52,744 bases of DNA, taken from positions 1 through 52,744 of the forward strand of contig DASUKQ010000162.1 in the NCBI GenBank assembly GCA_036278635.1, given 5' to 3'. This stretch comes from 66-474 sp036278635. Its GTDB lineage: Bacteria > Pseudomonadota > Gammaproteobacteria > Xanthomonadales > Rhodanobacteraceae. The notes beneath the pieces were generated by a model. It ran no database searches. It was not told where the DNA came from and was given only the letters and a program-made list of their open reading frames with translations. The stretch's first letter is position 1. Each line of letters begins with the position of its first letter. Positions 51,467 through 52,744 of this stretch are shown in pieces. The translations under genes were made by a program, and so were the position numbers.

Positions 51467-52410
51467 CACAGCCGGTCCAGCACGGCGCGCAAATCATCCG
51501 GCAGCGGCGCGGAGAACCCGTATGCACGCTCGCCGAGATCGAATTCGAAACGCGCGGCGTGGAGGAACATCCGCTTCAATCCCAGCTTCCGCAAAGGCTG
51601 GTCCGCCTTCCGGTCGCCATACTTCGGGTCGCCCGCCAGCGGATGCCCCGCGTGCGCGGCGTGGACGCGAATCTGGTGGGTGCGCCCGGTCGCAAGCGTG
51701 GCTTCGACCAGGCTGGCGCCGCGATATCGCTCGACTTCCCGGAAGAACGTCAAGGCCGGCTTGCCGGCATCGTCCACCCGCACCATCCGCTCGCCGCCGG
51801 CCAGCACCGACTTGCGCAACGGCGCATTGACGTCGAACTTGGCCCGCGCGAGGTTGCCGGTCATCAGGCACAGGTATTGCTTTTTCGTCGCGCCATCGCG
51901 GATCGCCGCCTGCACTCCGGTCAGGCCCTTGCGCGTGCGCGCGAACACCAAAACCCCCGAGGTGTCGCGGTCGAGCCGGTGCGCCAGCTCGAGGTGGTCC
52001 TTCGGCCGCGCCGCGCGCAGCAGTTCGATCGCCCCGAACGCGATCCCGCTGCCGCCGTGGCTGGCGATGCCGGCCGGCTTGTCGATGACGAGGAAGTCGC
52101 GATCCTCGAAGATCACCGCCTGTCGAAGTTCATCCAGCATACCGGCCGGCGGCGGGCCGGGCGGTTCCCGACCGGCCGTCCTGACCGGCGGAATCCGGAG
52201 GCGATCGCCCTCGGCAAGGCGCGTATCCGGCTTCGCGCGCTTGCCGTTGACGCGCACCTGCCCGGTCCGCAGCAGGCGGTAGATATGCGTCTTCGGTACG
52301 CCCTTCAGCAGCGCCGCGAGGCAGTTGTCCACCCGCTGCCCGTCCCGCTCCGGTCCGACCTCGATGGTTCGCACCGCCGTGAAGTCCTTGGCCGAAGTTG
52401 CCGTCCCCAT
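51466..52410 (-). CDS. rluC: 23S rRNA pseudouridine synthase RluC
   Basis: A 314-residue protein with an S4 RNA-binding domain at about 20-75 (GQRVDNCLAALLKGVPKTHIYRLLRTGQVRVNGKR) and an RluA-family catalytic domain with HRLDRDTSG (catalytic Asp147), plus GRTHQIRVH. RluC modifies positions 955, 2504 and 2580 of 23S rRNA in E. coli. The start MGTATSAKDF has AAAGGGA about 8 bases upstream. It points away from the presumed rne leader, as in E. coli. Confidence 0.94.
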   Translation of the reverse strand: MGTATSAKDFTAVRTIEVGPERDGQRVDNCLAALLKGVPKTHIYRLLRTGQVRVNGKRAKPDTRLAEGDRLRIPPVRTAGREPPGPPPAGMLDELRQAVIFEDRDFLVIDKPAGIASHGGSGIAFGAIELLRAARPKDHLELAHRLDRDTSGVLVFARTRKGLTGVQAAIRDGATKKQYLCLMTGNLARAKFDVNAPLRKSVLAGGERMVRVDDAGKPALTFFREVERYRGASLVEATLATGRTHQIRVHAAHAGHPLAGDPKYGDRKADQPLRKLGLKRMFLHAARFEFDLGERAYGFSAPLPDDLRAVLDRL

Positions 52411-52744
52411 TGGAAAAATCCCTTTGCGATGATAGGATTGCCGCGCGCCACGCAGGCTCTTGCCCCGCCCGGGCAAACCTGCTCCAGTTCGCTGCGCAGA
52501 CATGGCCGCCGCCTGCCATTCCCGACCGGGAGCAGCCGGCGCCCTGCCATCGTAACGTTCGGGATCGATGTTTGCCCACCGTCGACAAGACGGCCGGGGA
52601 CGCCGGGACGCAAACAATTCGATCATCACCAGCCGGGGCCGAACATCGGGTCCGGCAACTGCCGCCAGGCGCGGCACGCCATCCGGCCGGCCGCCCTGCG
52701 AGGCGCCGCCGGGGACGCGCCGTCGCGCCGGCGACCTGAAGGAA
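52411..52744 (+). promoter_or_regulatory. Probable rne (RNase E) 5' leader, running off the right edge
   Basis: This 334-base stretch has no supported gene. It contains GC-rich hairpins such as CCGTC-GACAA-GACGG (52579-52593) and ends TGAAGGAA, a good ribosome-binding site, at the window edge. In E. coli and relatives rne lies divergent to rluC with a long structured leader used for autoregulation. That comparison, not direct sequence similarity, is the basis of the call. Confidence 0.45.

Noticed and set aside
1..52744. tRNA, rRNA, insertion sequences or prophage genes
   Set aside because: No cloverleaf-like sequence, transposase, integrase or phage structural gene could be recognised in any intergenic region or frame.

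Overview
The window is high-GC bacterial chromosome, most probably from a gammaproteobacterium of the Lysobacterales/Xanthomonadales (Rhodanobacteraceae-like). The grounds are the gene arrangements rpoE-rseA-mucD, yajC-secD-secF, the split transhydrogenase pntAA-pntAB-pntB, ugd-slyX and an rluC gene pointing away from a probable rne leader. Further grounds are several exported peptidases and intergenic palindromes of the type common in that order. This placement is inferred from gene content, not from a marker-gene comparison.

Layout: 0-3 kb, leuS (cut by the left edge) and an exported amidohydrolase. 3-9.7 kb, the chaperedoxin CnoX, a predicted pseudokinase fused to a formylglycine-generating-enzyme-like domain, an S10 peptidase, and an ECF-like sigma factor overlapping a four-helix membrane protein. 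9.8-16.8 kb, a DUF502 protein, ThpR, a secreted M13 peptidase, and a TonB-dependent siderophore receptor with a PiuC-type dioxygenase behind a Fur-box-like site. 16.9-25.5 kb, RapA, a thioesterase-like protein, a methyltransferase, the Sec accessory genes and a short asparaginase-like protein. 25.8-35.3 kb, SufT, two small membrane proteins, the pnt operon, a nitroreductase/exonuclease/NUDIX operon with 4-nt overlaps, and an MBL hydrolase/TMEM43/MAPEG operon. 35.5-43.4 kb, the sigma-E envelope-stress operon (with a possible sigma-E promoter), a GGDEF-EAL protein and a FadB/FadJ-like beta-oxidation enzyme.

The region at 43.4-48.8 kb differs from the rest. It looks lower in GC and holds a tight three-gene operon of unknown function, a winged-helix/TPR regulator, a small tryptophan-rich protein with the motif LNPQPLPP, and a secreted protein. 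Runs of 10-bp direct repeats containing TTTTCA lie upstream of the operon and beside the regulator start, so they may be its operators. This is the best candidate for an undescribed system here. From 49 kb the window returns to core genes: a DUF2058 protein, slyX, ugd, rluC and the presumed rne leader.

Intergenic regions carry at least seven kinds of palindromic or tandem repeat. No rRNA, tRNA, insertion sequence, prophage or CRISPR array was seen. All functions are read from motifs and family knowledge; no database search was run.
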